From positions 11,996-75,995 of the forward strand of contig NZ_JBKHDN010000001.1 of NCBI RefSeq assembly GCF_046541315.1: 64,000 nucleotides of DNA. The letters run 5' to 3'. Made by a program: the position numbers and the translations under genes. The first letter of the stretch is position 1. Each line of letters opens with the position of its first letter. Positions 16,831-27,887 of this stretch are shown here, piece by piece. The notes under the pieces are model-generated. The model searched no databases. It was not told the origin of the DNA and saw nothing but the letters and a program-made list of their open reading frames with translations. The stretch comes from Lamprobacter sp046541315 (lineage in GTDB: Bacteria > Pseudomonadota > Gammaproteobacteria > Chromatiales > Chromatiaceae).

Positions 16831-17616
16831 ATGCCATACGACAGCCATCTTTATCAGATCTTGGCCCCGAACCCGGCGCTGGTCGCGTCACAACTCGATC
16901 CGGAGGCCTTCGCCAAGCATTACACCGCAGGCTCGGTGCGTTATTACGCTGGCAAGGTGGTATTCGCGGAGATCGATCTCGATTACCGCCACCCCTATTT
17001 CAAGATCGACGACGCGCTCGCGGCCTTGCAGCCACACCCGGACGGCCGGCCGAAGGCGACCAAGTTCATCTCCACCTACCGGGTGCTCGAGCACATCGAT
17101 CTCGAGGCCATTCAGCGCCTCTTCCTGAGCACGCCGGAAGGCTATACCCTCGGACTCGCGCCGGCGCCTTACGACAAGACCCACGAGGCCGGCTTCCTGC
17201 GCATCTACGCCAATATCGCGCCGCTGCGCATGCTGGTGATGTCACGGCTCGATTTTCCCGCCTTTGGCAAGTACATCACCGATCCGGACTTCCCCAAGGG
17301 CGCGCCGAAACAGTTCTACACCCAGGTCGACCTGGATATCGAGCACTTCCTCGAGGAATTCGAGGAGCGCCCGACCATGCACCCGCCGATCCCCGGTTTG
17401 CATCCCTCGAATCTGCGCGCCGCCATCATGGAGCTGCGCGCCGAGCCGAGCAAGCTGACCAAGGGGCTGCGTCTCGACAGCGCCTTCGACACCATTCCCT
17501 ACAAGGTCATTCGCCACGGTTTCATGTTCGCCTCGCAAGAGGCGACCCGTTTCTTCCCGATGCCAACGCTGGATGAGATCGAGGCGACCCATTATCGCTT
17601 CTGGCGCGCCATGTGA
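16831..17616 (+). CDS. Conserved-looking soluble protein of unknown function
   Basis: A 261-residue protein with no signal peptide or membrane helix. The ATG at 16831 was chosen because GGGGGAG stands 6 bases upstream; the frame stays open a further 13 codons to 16792. The sequence is balanced in composition, with aromatic and histidine-rich segments such as IDLDYRHPYFKID, GFLRIYANIAPLRMLVMSRL and MHPPIPGLHPSNLRAAIMEL. I see no nucleotide-binding or metal motif. It lies between the Cys-rich exported protein and hppA in the same direction, with 117 bases to hppA. The function is unknown. Confidence 0.75.
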   Translation: MPYDSHLYQILAPNPALVASQLDPEAFAKHYTAGSVRYYAGKVVFAEIDLDYRHPYFKIDDALAALQPHPDGRPKATKFISTYRVLEHIDLEAIQRLFLSTPEGYTLGLAPAPYDKTHEAGFLRIYANIAPLRMLVMSRLDFPAFGKYITDPDFPKGAPKQFYTQVDLDIEHFLEEFEERPTMHPPIPGLHPSNLRAAIMELRAEPSKLTKGLRLDSAFDTIPYKVIRHGFMFASQEATRFFPMPTLDEIEATHYRFWRAM

Positions 17617-17733
17617 CGGTATCGCCCTCGCGGTGGACGCGGGCTGCTCCAGGCCACCGCCGCGTCAGCGGCTCGACCCGCTGAACATGACAACGACAAC
17701 GATTCGAGCGAGAAGGAGAGTCATCTGAATACC

Positions 17734-19755
<2,022 letters not shown>

Positions 19756-19776
19756 TCCATCGACCACGTCGTTCGA

Positions 19777-19823
19777 CTGCTTCCCGATGCGAGAGCCACT
19801 GTCCAGCCCTCCTCGGGAAGCAG
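19777..19823 (+). repeat. Long-looped inverted repeat after hppA
   Basis: CTGCTTCCCGA (19777-19787) and TCGGGAAGCAG (19813-19823) pair perfectly over 11 bp around a 25-base loop, 21 bases after the hppA stop. No T run follows, and a better terminator lies just downstream. Confidence 0.5.
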
Positions 19824-19848
19824 CCAATGGACAATCGCACAGGCATAC

Positions 19849-19881
19849 GCCGACACCGGGCAACCGGCGTCGGTTTCATTT
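19849..19881 (+). terminator. Probable terminator of hppA
   Basis: GCCGACACCGG, loop GCAA, CCGGCGTCGGT (19849-19874; one internal A/C mismatch), followed by TTTCATTT. The stem and T-rich tail fit a rho-independent terminator on the plus strand. Confidence 0.65.
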
Positions 19882-19950
19882 ATTCATGGTCGGCCTCGCG
19901 CGCGCTTGCCCGGCGAGGATCGGGCGATGGCCGCAGACTACTGCCGCAGA

Positions 19951-21381
19951 CTATTCTGGGCTCTCGCCAAGCGTCTGATAGTACTGCTTGATATCCTCGC
20001 CGATGGTGGCGGTGATCTGATAGAAGACCTCGTGCGAGATCAGCACCGGCTGGTTGCCGATCTGATCGGCCTGAGCACAGGTCTCGGCGATGAGACGGTA
20101 GAGGTAATTGAGCACGAAGCGCGGCTGGCGCAGCTTGTCCAATGCCCCCAGGATCTCGCGCTGCGGGATCGCCGAGGCAAAGAGATTATCCAGCGGATAG
20201 GGATGACTCGGATCGGCCCGGCAGATGCGCAGGCGGGCCGACATCATGTCGAATAACTGCTTATCGCCCCAGCGAAACGGATAAATGATCTTCTGTTTGT
20301 CGAAGCGCGCCTCATTGGCCTTCTCGGTGCTGGCCTTGCGCACGGATTCGTAGAGCTGGCGCGGCAGCAGCATCTTGAAGCTGAGGTTCGGATGCAGTTG
20401 CAGGATGCGGTTGTTCCAGAGCGGCCAGACGAAGTCCTGCATGCGTTCGCGGTCGCCATTGATCAATGAGGGCTCGTCGACCTTGTCCATGACCACCACG
20501 ATCTGCTGATAGCCAAGGCTGAGCATGATATCGATGAACTTGGTCGCGAATAACCGGCGCACATCGTCATCGTCGCGCCAGCCGCCGCGCTTCACGTCCT
20601 GATCCTTGAGATAGCTCGGCGGAATCCAATGCAGCGCGCGCTCGACATCGCGCATATTGCGATCGCGCACCAGAATCTCGCGCTCGGCGGAACGCGCGAC
20701 CCCGCGGTAGAAGTTCCGCTGCGCCAACGGCGCGATCCCCAGTGTCATCAGCCCAACGATCAGGCCCTTGAGGCTGCTGAAGAAGCCCTTGATCAGCCCG
20801 CGCGGCAACAACCGTCTCGCCAACGAGCTCATGATGCGGTTGTAGCGATCCGGCGGACCGCTGACATAAAACGCCATCAGCATCATCAGATCATGACGGC
20901 GATAGCGCTCCAGACGTTCCAAGGGCACGTCCGTGTTCTTGATCTCGCTGAGCAAGGCCTCCATGCCGCAGACCAAAATCGCATCGAGATGTTGCGCCAA
21001 GCCAAAATCCTTCAGCGTGATCGGCTCTTGACGGCGCCGGTCCTGCTGCTCCCGCTTGCGCTTAAACGCCTCGAGGAAACCGTTGAAGTCATCGTAACGC
21101 AGCATCAGGATGTTCTCCTCATGCTCGCGGTTGAAGTGCTCGATGTTCTTTTCCAGGGCCAGGCGCAGCGCTGACTTGCCGCTCCCCTTCACGCCGAAAA
21201 TCATCGAGGTGCCGCGTCCGGGCGGTTCACCGAAGAACTTGTCCCAGGCCTGATGATTGAAGGTGTAGTCGGATTCGTTCAGAAGCTCCTCGAACACCTT
21301 GTCGTTCTGCGCTTCTTCCTCGATGAAAGGGTTGCGAACGAGCCCATGGGACCCCAGGAATTGCGACATCGTCATAGACAT
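19951..21381 (-). CDS. P-loop NTPase of unknown function, possibly membrane-associated
   Basis: A 476-residue protein. Walker A is IFGVKGSGKSALRLAL (about residues 61-76); Walker B is IVVVMDKVDEPSLI (about 290-303), with Asp-x-x-Asp-Glu after four hydrophobic residues. A hydrophobic stretch in the middle (GFFSSLKGLIVGLMTLGIAPL) may touch or cross the membrane. The N-terminal SHGLVRNPFIEEEAQND resembles the leader of the loosely defined Sll1717-type P-loop ATPases, but I cannot confirm membership. Starts at 21381, 21375 and 21369 are all possible (MSMTMSQ). The gene ends facing hppA and follows a small membrane-protein gene by 150 bases in the same direction. Confidence 0.8.
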   Translation of the reverse strand: MSMTMSQFLGSHGLVRNPFIEEEAQNDKVFEELLNESDYTFNHQAWDKFFGEPPGRGTSMIFGVKGSGKSALRLALEKNIEHFNREHEENILMLRYDDFNGFLEAFKRKREQQDRRRQEPITLKDFGLAQHLDAILVCGMEALLSEIKNTDVPLERLERYRRHDLMMLMAFYVSGPPDRYNRIMSSLARRLLPRGLIKGFFSSLKGLIVGLMTLGIAPLAQRNFYRGVARSAEREILVRDRNMRDVERALHWIPPSYLKDQDVKRGGWRDDDDVRRLFATKFIDIMLSLGYQQIVVVMDKVDEPSLINGDRERMQDFVWPLWNNRILQLHPNLSFKMLLPRQLYESVRKASTEKANEARFDKQKIIYPFRWGDKQLFDMMSARLRICRADPSHPYPLDNLFASAIPQREILGALDKLRQPRFVLNYLYRLIAETCAQADQIGNQPVLISHEVFYQITATIGEDIKQYYQTLGESPE

Positions 21382-21531
21382 GGGAAAGATACCTGTTCGC
21401 CGTCAACGTCGGCCGCGCCGGGGCCGCCACCGAGGTATCGGTGGCCGACGCGCGCAGGCCTCAGCACGCTCTGTTGGCATCCGCTCGCGCTGCCGAGCAG
21501 AGGTGCTGCGGGGATTGTGGTTGGACTGTGA

Positions 21532-21807
21532 TCAGAGTTTTGGCGAGTGTTCGACCAGGATGTAGAAGAGCACCGCAAAGGAGACGCCCATCATCACGAA
21601 ACGCGGCCAGAGGGATTTATCCGCGTAATTGTGCAGCTTGCGCTTCAGTTCGCAGATGAACCCCCCTTCAGGCGACTCGCGCATCCGGCATAGGTGGAGT
21701 GCGAGCCGTGCCAGGAGACGACGCGCCACATCGAAGACAGCATATAAAAAGAAAATGAGCGCCAGAAATGTCGCCAAACCGAGTAGCCAGTTCTCTAGAT
21801 GTCCCAT
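21532..21807 (-). CDS. Small membrane protein upstream of the P-loop NTPase
   Basis: A 91-residue protein with an N-terminal helix (WLLGLATFLALIFFLYAVFDV), a basic cytoplasmic-looking middle with two cysteines (RLALHLCRMRESPEGGFICELKRKL), and a second helix (FVMMGVSFAVLFYILV). ATG 21807 (MGHLENW) is chosen; an in-frame TTG lies four codons upstream. It resembles no family I can name. Same strand and 150-base gap suggest joint expression with the NTPase, perhaps as its membrane anchor; this is inference. Confidence 0.65.
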   Translation of the reverse strand: MGHLENWLLGLATFLALIFFLYAVFDVARRLLARLALHLCRMRESPEGGFICELKRKLHNYADKSLWPRFVMMGVSFAVLFYILVEHSPKL

Positions 21808-21999
21808 GATGCTATACAACCGTTAGGGGCCCTACGCTTGAGGGAGGACCCTACCCCGAAGGTCGAGGGGCTATCCTGCCATAGTGGCGGGACGCTGTCT
21901 TGTCGATCGCGCATTGAAAGATCTCGCCGACCCAGTCCCGCCGCGCTGGCCAGCCCCACCGTCGCCTTCTTCACCCCCGGAAGACGCCGATCGCCCTCC

Positions 22000-23211
22000 T
22001 CAGTGCGGCGAAGTCAGCACATCTGCGGACTGGTCCGCCCACGCCACCGCCTGGAGATAGGCTTCGGTCATCTGCGCAGGGGTCAGCCGCGCAAACCGGG
22101 CTTGTTGGAAATCACCCTGTTCGTAGGCGATGACGCTCGTCAGCGCCTCGCCATAAGGCCCCTGGCGATGTAACAGCGCGTCACGCACCTCGCTGGTCAG
22201 CGGCAGCGCATCGAGCACCTCCGCCAGCGGCGCCCGCATCATCGCATCCAGCAGCGAGAACAGCCCCACGGTGAAATAGATGTCGGCATGCGCGCGCCCG
22301 GCGAGCATCGCCAGCAGCTCGCACATCTTGGCGCGCTGAATCCCTTGAGCCATCAGCTCGCTGGACTGGTTGTCGAGCTTGGCGAGCAGCAACAACGAGG
22401 CCCAGCGCCGGATCCTTTGGGGGCCAAGATAGACCACCGCCGCGCGCAAGGATTCCACCTCCCTGGGCAACGCGAAGAAGGCGGAATTGAGGTGGCGCAA
22501 TAGTTTGTAGCTGAGCCTGACATCATGGCCGATGATCTCCTCGAGTTCGGCGACATCGACCTCCGGATTCTGCAGCCTGGTCGTCAGCTCCAGCAGCTTG
22601 AGCCGGTTGAGCGGGATCTGGGTCCCCTGCACGATCGTCGGCCGGGACAGGAAGTAGCCCTGGAAGTAATCGAACCCGAGCTGTTTGCAGTATTCGAAGG
22701 CCTCCTCGTTTTCAACCTTTTCCGCCAGCAACTTGACATCGTAGGCCTGGAACGATCGGACTTGCTCAACGAGTTCCTCTCGCGACCAGTTCATGATATC
22801 GAGCTTGACGATGTGCGCGAACTCCATCAAGGGTCGCACCGACGCCTGGAACACACAATCATCCAGTGCCACCATGAAGCCGTCATCCACATAGGCCCGC
22901 AAGCCGGCGATCACCTCGGCATCGGGCTGCACGTCCTCCAGCACCTCCAGCACCACGCGTTGCGCGGGTAATGGCAGCGACTGACGCTCGACGAAGAAGC
23001 GCCGGGAGAGATTGATGAAGGCGCGATGCGGGCCAACGATGCGATCGAGGCCGAACTCCAGGAACACGTTCACGATCACCTGCGAGGTCGCCCGGTCGCC
23101 ATCCACCTCCCCCGCAGCGTTGCCGGAACCATCGCGGAACAAGAGTTCATAGCCGTAGAGCTTTGAGTGACGGTCGAAGATCGGCTGACGCCCGACGAAA
23201 ATCTCGTCCAT
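22000..23211 (-). CDS. EAL-HDOD signalling protein (YuxH type)
   Basis: A 403-residue protein with an N-terminal EAL-like domain (about 1-200) and a C-terminal HDOD domain (about 205-400). The EAL domain is degenerate: the signature position reads YELLFRDGSG instead of EALLR, and several metal ligands are missing (VALDDC, VKLDIM). It therefore probably does not hydrolyse c-di-GMP and may bind it or act by contacts. The HDOD part has IGHDVRLSYKLLRHLNSAFF and AAVVYLGPQRIRRWASLLLL. AAGGAG stands about 7 bases before the ATG. Such proteins regulate motility or chemotaxis in related bacteria; the target here is unknown. Confidence 0.9.
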   Translation of the reverse strand: MDEIFVGRQPIFDRHSKLYGYELLFRDGSGNAAGEVDGDRATSQVIVNVFLEFGLDRIVGPHRAFINLSRRFFVERQSLPLPAQRVVLEVLEDVQPDAEVIAGLRAYVDDGFMVALDDCVFQASVRPLMEFAHIVKLDIMNWSREELVEQVRSFQAYDVKLLAEKVENEEAFEYCKQLGFDYFQGYFLSRPTIVQGTQIPLNRLKLLELTTRLQNPEVDVAELEEIIGHDVRLSYKLLRHLNSAFFALPREVESLRAAVVYLGPQRIRRWASLLLLAKLDNQSSELMAQGIQRAKMCELLAMLAGRAHADIYFTVGLFSLLDAMMRAPLAEVLDALPLTSEVRDALLHRQGPYGEALTSVIAYEQGDFQQARFARLTPAQMTEAYLQAVAWADQSADVLTSPH

Positions 23212-23324
23212 CGTGTCTCTCCTTGGGGGTGCTGTCTCGCGACGCGTTGTTCATCGCTCGCGCCACTGCCTGCAACCGCGCAGTCTATCACCGAGCGGGA
23301 ACGGCAACGGCAGCCGGCGGTCCG

Positions 23325-25382
23325 CTAGGTGCCCGCGCCGGCGGCATCGAGTCGGGAACAGCGCACCCAGCGTCCTCCTGGCAGTCGTTGGATCTGCGGG
23401 TAGGCCCGCGCGCACTCGGGAATGGCGAGTGGGCAGCGCGGATGAAAGTGACAACCGGCCGGAGGCGTCGCGGGTGACGGCATATCGCCCGCGAGCCGGA
23501 TGATCTGGCGGCGCTCGGCCTTGTCCATCATCGGCACCGCCGAGAGCAGCGCCTGCGTATAGGGATGGCGCGGCTCATCGAGCACCTCGGCGGCGCGACC
23601 CTGCTCGACGATCCGGCCCAGATACATCACCGCGACCTCATGCGCCAGATAGGCGACGACCGAGAGATCGTGCGTGATGAACAGATAGCTAAGCCCAAGC
23701 CTGTCCTGTAGCCGCTTGAGCAGGTTCAGGATCTGCGCCTGCACCGAGACATCCAGGGCGCTGGTCGGCTCGTCGCAGATGATCACTTTGGGTTCGACCG
23801 CGAGCGCGCGGGCAATGCAGATGCGTTGACGCTGGCCGCCGGAGAACTCATGGGGGTAGCGATCCATCGCCTGCTCGCCGATGCCGACCTGCTCCAGCAA
23901 CGCCGCCACCCGCCGCCGCCGTGCCGCGCGGCCCTGTTCGAGGGCCAGCGATTGTAGCCCCTCGCCAACGATATCGCCGACCAACATGCGTGGATTCATC
24001 GAGGCAAAGGGGTCTTGGAAGATGATCTGCAGATCCTTGCGATAGCGGCGCATCCGCCCAGCCCCAATCGCAGCGAGATCAACGCCGTTATAGCGCACCT
24101 GGCCAGCGGTGGGCGACACCAGCCGCAGGAGCGCCTTGCCAACGGTGGTCTTGCCGCACCCCGACTCGCCGACCAGGGCCAGGGTCCGCCCGGCCCGCAG
24201 GCTCAGATCGACCCCGTCGACCGCCTTCACATGGCCAACCGTGCTGCGGAACAGACCGCGCTGAATCGGGAAGTGGACCCGTAGCCCCTCAACGCTGAGC
24301 AATACCGGCGCGGCGGGCTCGGCGGGTTCCCCTCGCGCCGCGTCCAAGCCCGGTTCGCCGGCGGCCGCCTCCGCCGCGCTCGCTCCAGTGCCTGCCTCCT
24401 GGAAACCCGCTGCCCCCTCGGCCCAGAGCAGACAGCGCACCTGTTGCTCGTGGTGGGGCCGAAACCAACCGATCGGGGCCGCGCGACAGGCGGGCATGAC
24501 CTGAGGGCAGCGCTCGGCAAAGCGACAGCCGACGAAGGCCCGATCCAGCGCTGGCACCCGACCCGGGATCACCGCCAGCTCGCCACGGCGCTTGCGCGCG
24601 CTCGGCACGCTCGCCATCAGCTGGCGGCTGTACGGATGCGCCGGCGCCGCAAAGAAGGTCGCGACGCTGGCCTGCTCGACGATCTGCCCGGCATACATCA
24701 CCGCCAGCCGGTCGGCGGTCTCGGCGACCACCCCGAGGTCATGGGTGATCAGCAGCACCGCCATCCCGGTTCGCGCTTGCAGCCCTTTGAGCAATTGCAG
24801 CACTTGCGCCTGGATGGTGACATCCAGCGCGGTGGTTGGTTCATCGGCAATCAGCAGTTGCGGGTCGCCGGCGAGCGCCATGGCGATCATCACCCGCTGC
24901 TTCATGCCACCCGAGAGCTGGTGCGGGAATTCGCGCGCGCGCCGCGCGGGATCGGGAATCCCCACCGCCCGCAGCAGTTCGACCACCCGCGCGCCGACCG
25001 CCGCCTTCGGCAGACGCTGGTGCAGCCGCACCGCCTCGGCGATCTGCTCGCCGACCCTGAGCACCGGGTTCAGCGAGGTCTGCGGTTCCTGGAAGATCAT
25101 CGCCATGCGCCCACCGCGCACGCCGCGCATCTCGCGCTCGGTCAAGGCCAGCAGCTCGCGGCCAGCGAGCCGCACCGAGCCATCGGTGATGCGACCCGAC
25201 AGCGGCAGCAAGCGCATCAGCGACAACGCCGTCATCGACTTGCCACAGCCAGACTCGCCCAGCAGTGCGAGGGTCTCGCCCCGGCGGATCTCGAAATCGA
25301 TGCCATCGCAGACCCGCACCGGCCGCTCGTCGGCGCCGAGCTGCGCCGTCAGATTCGAGACCTGCAGCAAGCCGTCGCTCAT
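23325..25382 (-). CDS. Oligopeptide/microcin-type ABC transporter, tandem ATPase (YejF/DppDF-like)
   Basis: A 685-residue protein with two ATPase domains joined in one chain. Domain 1: Walker A GESGCGKSMTALSLM, signature HQLSGGMKQRVMIAMAL, Walker B LLIADEPTTALD. Domain 2: Walker A GESGCGKTTVGKALL, signature HEFSGGQRQRICIARAL, Walker B VIICDEPTSALD. Each half ends with the oligopeptide-transporter cysteine block (CRFAERCPQVMPAC; CHFHPRCPLAIPEC). A variable Ala/Glu/Pro-rich linker of about 40 residues separates them. The ATG at 25382 overlaps the permease stop (ATGA). It is the last gene of a four-gene transporter operon. Confidence 0.94.
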   Translation of the reverse strand: MSDGLLQVSNLTAQLGADERPVRVCDGIDFEIRRGETLALLGESGCGKSMTALSLMRLLPLSGRITDGSVRLAGRELLALTEREMRGVRGGRMAMIFQEPQTSLNPVLRVGEQIAEAVRLHQRLPKAAVGARVVELLRAVGIPDPARRAREFPHQLSGGMKQRVMIAMALAGDPQLLIADEPTTALDVTIQAQVLQLLKGLQARTGMAVLLITHDLGVVAETADRLAVMYAGQIVEQASVATFFAAPAHPYSRQLMASVPSARKRRGELAVIPGRVPALDRAFVGCRFAERCPQVMPACRAAPIGWFRPHHEQQVRCLLWAEGAAGFQEAGTGASAAEAAAGEPGLDAARGEPAEPAAPVLLSVEGLRVHFPIQRGLFRSTVGHVKAVDGVDLSLRAGRTLALVGESGCGKTTVGKALLRLVSPTAGQVRYNGVDLAAIGAGRMRRYRKDLQIIFQDPFASMNPRMLVGDIVGEGLQSLALEQGRAARRRRVAALLEQVGIGEQAMDRYPHEFSGGQRQRICIARALAVEPKVIICDEPTSALDVSVQAQILNLLKRLQDRLGLSYLFITHDLSVVAYLAHEVAVMYLGRIVEQGRAAEVLDEPRHPYTQALLSAVPMMDKAERRQIIRLAGDMPSPATPPAGCHFHPRCPLAIPECARAYPQIQRLPGGRWVRCSRLDAAGAGT

Positions 25383-26899
25383 CGAACCGCACTCCGCAAG
25401 CGGGGATCGAAGGCATCGCGCACCACGTCGGCCAGCAGATTGGCGGCCAGCACCAGGGTGAACATGAACACGAAGGCCGCCGCCAGCGACCACCAGACCA
25501 CCGGATCGCGGGCCAGCTCCAGCCGCGCGCTATTGATCATGTTGCCCCAGCTGTTCATGGTCGGATCGACCCCGATGTTGACATAGGAGAGCACCGCCTC
25601 GGCCAGCACCAGGCCGCTGAAATCCAGCACCAGGGTGATCATCACGATATGCAGCACATTGGGCAGGATGTGGCGGCCGATCACGGTCGAATGCCGCACC
25701 CCGAGCGCGCGCGCCGCCTGCACATAGTCGGCCTCGCGCAGCTTCAGGGACTCGCCGCGCAGCAGTCGGCAGAGACCGGTCCAACTGGTGACGCCGAGGA
25801 TGATGCAGAGGAACAGCAGGCGCAGATCGGCGCGCTCGACCAAGCTCTGGAATTGGTCGGCGTTGTTGGTCATATAGACCTGCAGCATCAGGATCGCGGC
25901 CGCGATCAGCAGCACGCCCGGAATCGAATTCAGCGTGGTGTAGAGATATTGGATCACATCATCGGTGCGGCCGCCGAAATAGCCGGCCATGATGCCCAGG
26001 ATCACCGCCGCCGGCAGCATCACCAGCGTGGTCAGGGTGCCGATCACCAGGCCGGTGCGGATGCTCTTCAGGCTCTGATAGAACACGTCCTCGCCGACCT
26101 TGTCGGTGCCCAGGATGTGGTACTTGGCCGCCAGCTCGGCGGCGACGAAGCTCAGCACCAGCATCAGCGCCAGCGTGATCAGCCCCACGCGCCAGGGCAG
26201 CTCGGTCTCGCCGCGCCAGATCGCCCGCGCGCGCTCATTGAAGGACTGGCGCCAGCGCATCGCGAGCAGCCCGATCAGCACCGCCATCAGCGCGGCCCAG
26301 ACGAGCAGCCCCTTGACCATCCCGAACAGCCCGCGCAGGCCGATATCGACAGCGCGCCGCGCGGGATCGGCCAGATGCGTGCCGCCATGTTCGAGGCGGG
26401 GATAGCCGCGCGTGACGCTGCCATCCGGCTGCTCGATCGGTTCCTTGACGAAGAGATGCGTGGCAAAGGGCGCGGAGAAGGTCTTCTCCTGGCGCTCGCG
26501 CAGCCCGCTGAGCCAGAGATCGAGCACCGAGATGATCTGGGTCGAATAGGTCGGCGTCCTCGTGCTGGCGGATTGGCCCGCCGTCTCGTCGGCCCCCTGA
26601 GCCTGCGCGACCGCCGCCGGCTCTCCTCCATCAGCGGCCGGATCGCTGCCCACCGCGCTCTGGGAGGCTGCGGCGGCCTGCGCGACCGGCTCGACACGCG
26701 GATGGAAATGCAGCGAATCCAGCAGTCCGATGCCGACATAGAACAGGACCACCACCAGTGCGGCGACCCCCACCGGCGAGCGCCCGACTTGCAGCCAGGG
26801 CCCGCGCAGATGCTCATGGCGCGCGGCATAGAGGCCAAAGCCGATAGCGACCGCGATCAGCACGAAAACGAGGGCGTCAGTGATCAGGATGACTGGCAC
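25379..26899 (-). CDS. Oligopeptide ABC transporter permease (OppC/YejE-like) with a long N-terminal extension
   Basis: A 506-residue inner-membrane permease. The C-terminal 270 residues have the type I importer fold, with the ATPase-contact EAA-like loop (READYVQAARALGVRHSTVIGRHILPN). Ahead of it lies an unusual extension: two early helices, a low-complexity Ala/Gln/Gly segment (about residues 75-115) and a soluble stretch, giving a protein about 150 residues longer than ordinary OppC/DppC. It starts with GTG at 26899, ten bases after the first permease. It partners the gene at 26910-27887. Confidence 0.9.
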   Translation of the reverse strand: MPVILITDALVFVLIAVAIGFGLYAARHEHLRGPWLQVGRSPVGVAALVVVLFYVGIGLLDSLHFHPRVEPVAQAAAASQSAVGSDPAADGGEPAAVAQAQGADETAGQSASTRTPTYSTQIISVLDLWLSGLRERQEKTFSAPFATHLFVKEPIEQPDGSVTRGYPRLEHGGTHLADPARRAVDIGLRGLFGMVKGLLVWAALMAVLIGLLAMRWRQSFNERARAIWRGETELPWRVGLITLALMLVLSFVAAELAAKYHILGTDKVGEDVFYQSLKSIRTGLVIGTLTTLVMLPAAVILGIMAGYFGGRTDDVIQYLYTTLNSIPGVLLIAAAILMLQVYMTNNADQFQSLVERADLRLLFLCIILGVTSWTGLCRLLRGESLKLREADYVQAARALGVRHSTVIGRHILPNVLHIVMITLVLDFSGLVLAEAVLSYVNIGVDPTMNSWGNMINSARLELARDPVVWWSLAAAFVFMFTLVLAANLLADVVRDAFDPRLRSAVR

Positions 26900-26909
26900 G
26901 GCATGGCCC

Positions 26910-27887
26910 TCAAGACAGCCTGACTCGGGGGTCGACCAGGGTGTAGGAGATGTCGGTCAGGATCAGCCCGATGATGTAGAGCACCGAGCCGAGGAAGACC
27001 ATCGCGCGCACGATCGAGAAGTCCTGGCGGTTGATCGCATCGATGGTGTAGCTGCCAAGACCGGGCACGCCGAAGAAGGACTCGATGATCAGCGCGCCCA
27101 TGAACAGCAGCGGCAGGACCGCGACCACGCCGGTGAGGATCGGGATCAGCGCATTGCGCAGCACGTGGCGAAACAGCACCGCGCGCTCGCGCAGCCCCTT
27201 GGCGCGCGCGGTGCGCACATAGTCGCGATTGATCTCTTCGAGGAAGAAGGTGCGATACAACCGCGTGCTGCTGCCGATGCCGGCGACGACGCCGACCACC
27301 ACCGGCAAGATCAAGAACTTCAGCGCCTCGAACCCGGTGTCGTAGCCCGAGATCGGCACCAGATGCAACAGCTTGCCGATCAGGAACTGACCACCGATGA
27401 TGTAGAACAGCCCGGAGATCGACATCATCGCTACCAACAGCACCACGCTGCCAAAATCGATATAGGTGGCGCGGAAGAACACGATCATCAAGGCGTAGCT
27501 GATCGCGATCGCCAGCCCCACCAGCAGGGTCGGCAGCGCGATCGCCAGACTCGGCCACATGCGCTGGCGGATGTCGAAGCCGATATCGCGACCGCTGTCC
27601 GATTGACCGAAGTCGAACGCGAACAGTTTCAGCGATTTCTCGAAGAAGATGCTGTCGGTCAGTGCCTCCAACCCCCCGCGCTCGGCGTTGTAGAGCAGCG
27701 GCTTGTCGTAGCCATGCTCGGCCTTCCAGGTGTCGATCGCCTCTTGGGTCACGCGTTTGTCGCCGAGCTGCATCCGCGCCATGTCATCGGGCGAATTGAC
27801 GACGAAGAACAAGACGAAGGTGATCAGATTGACACCGATCAGGATCGGGATCGCGTAGAGCAGGCGGCGCAGGATATAGGCACTCAT
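26910..27887 (-). CDS. Oligopeptide ABC transporter permease (OppB/YejB-like)
   Basis: A 325-residue inner-membrane permease starting MSAYILRRLLYAIPILIGVN, the standard OppB/DppB opening. The segment after helix 1 carries LGDKRVTQEAIDTWKAEHGY, as in YejB relatives. The EAA-like loop is REDINRDYVRTARAKGL-like (NRDYVRTARAKGLRERAV), and GALIIESFFGVPGLGSYTID is conserved. The ATG at 27887 overlaps the stop of the binding-protein gene by four bases (ATGA). With the two neighbours downstream it should form the membrane pore and ATPase complex. Confidence 0.94.
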   Translation of the reverse strand: MSAYILRRLLYAIPILIGVNLITFVLFFVVNSPDDMARMQLGDKRVTQEAIDTWKAEHGYDKPLLYNAERGGLEALTDSIFFEKSLKLFAFDFGQSDSGRDIGFDIRQRMWPSLAIALPTLLVGLAIAISYALMIVFFRATYIDFGSVVLLVAMMSISGLFYIIGGQFLIGKLLHLVPISGYDTGFEALKFLILPVVVGVVAGIGSSTRLYRTFFLEEINRDYVRTARAKGLRERAVLFRHVLRNALIPILTGVVAVLPLLFMGALIIESFFGVPGLGSYTIDAINRQDFSIVRAMVFLGSVLYIIGLILTDISYTLVDPRVRLS

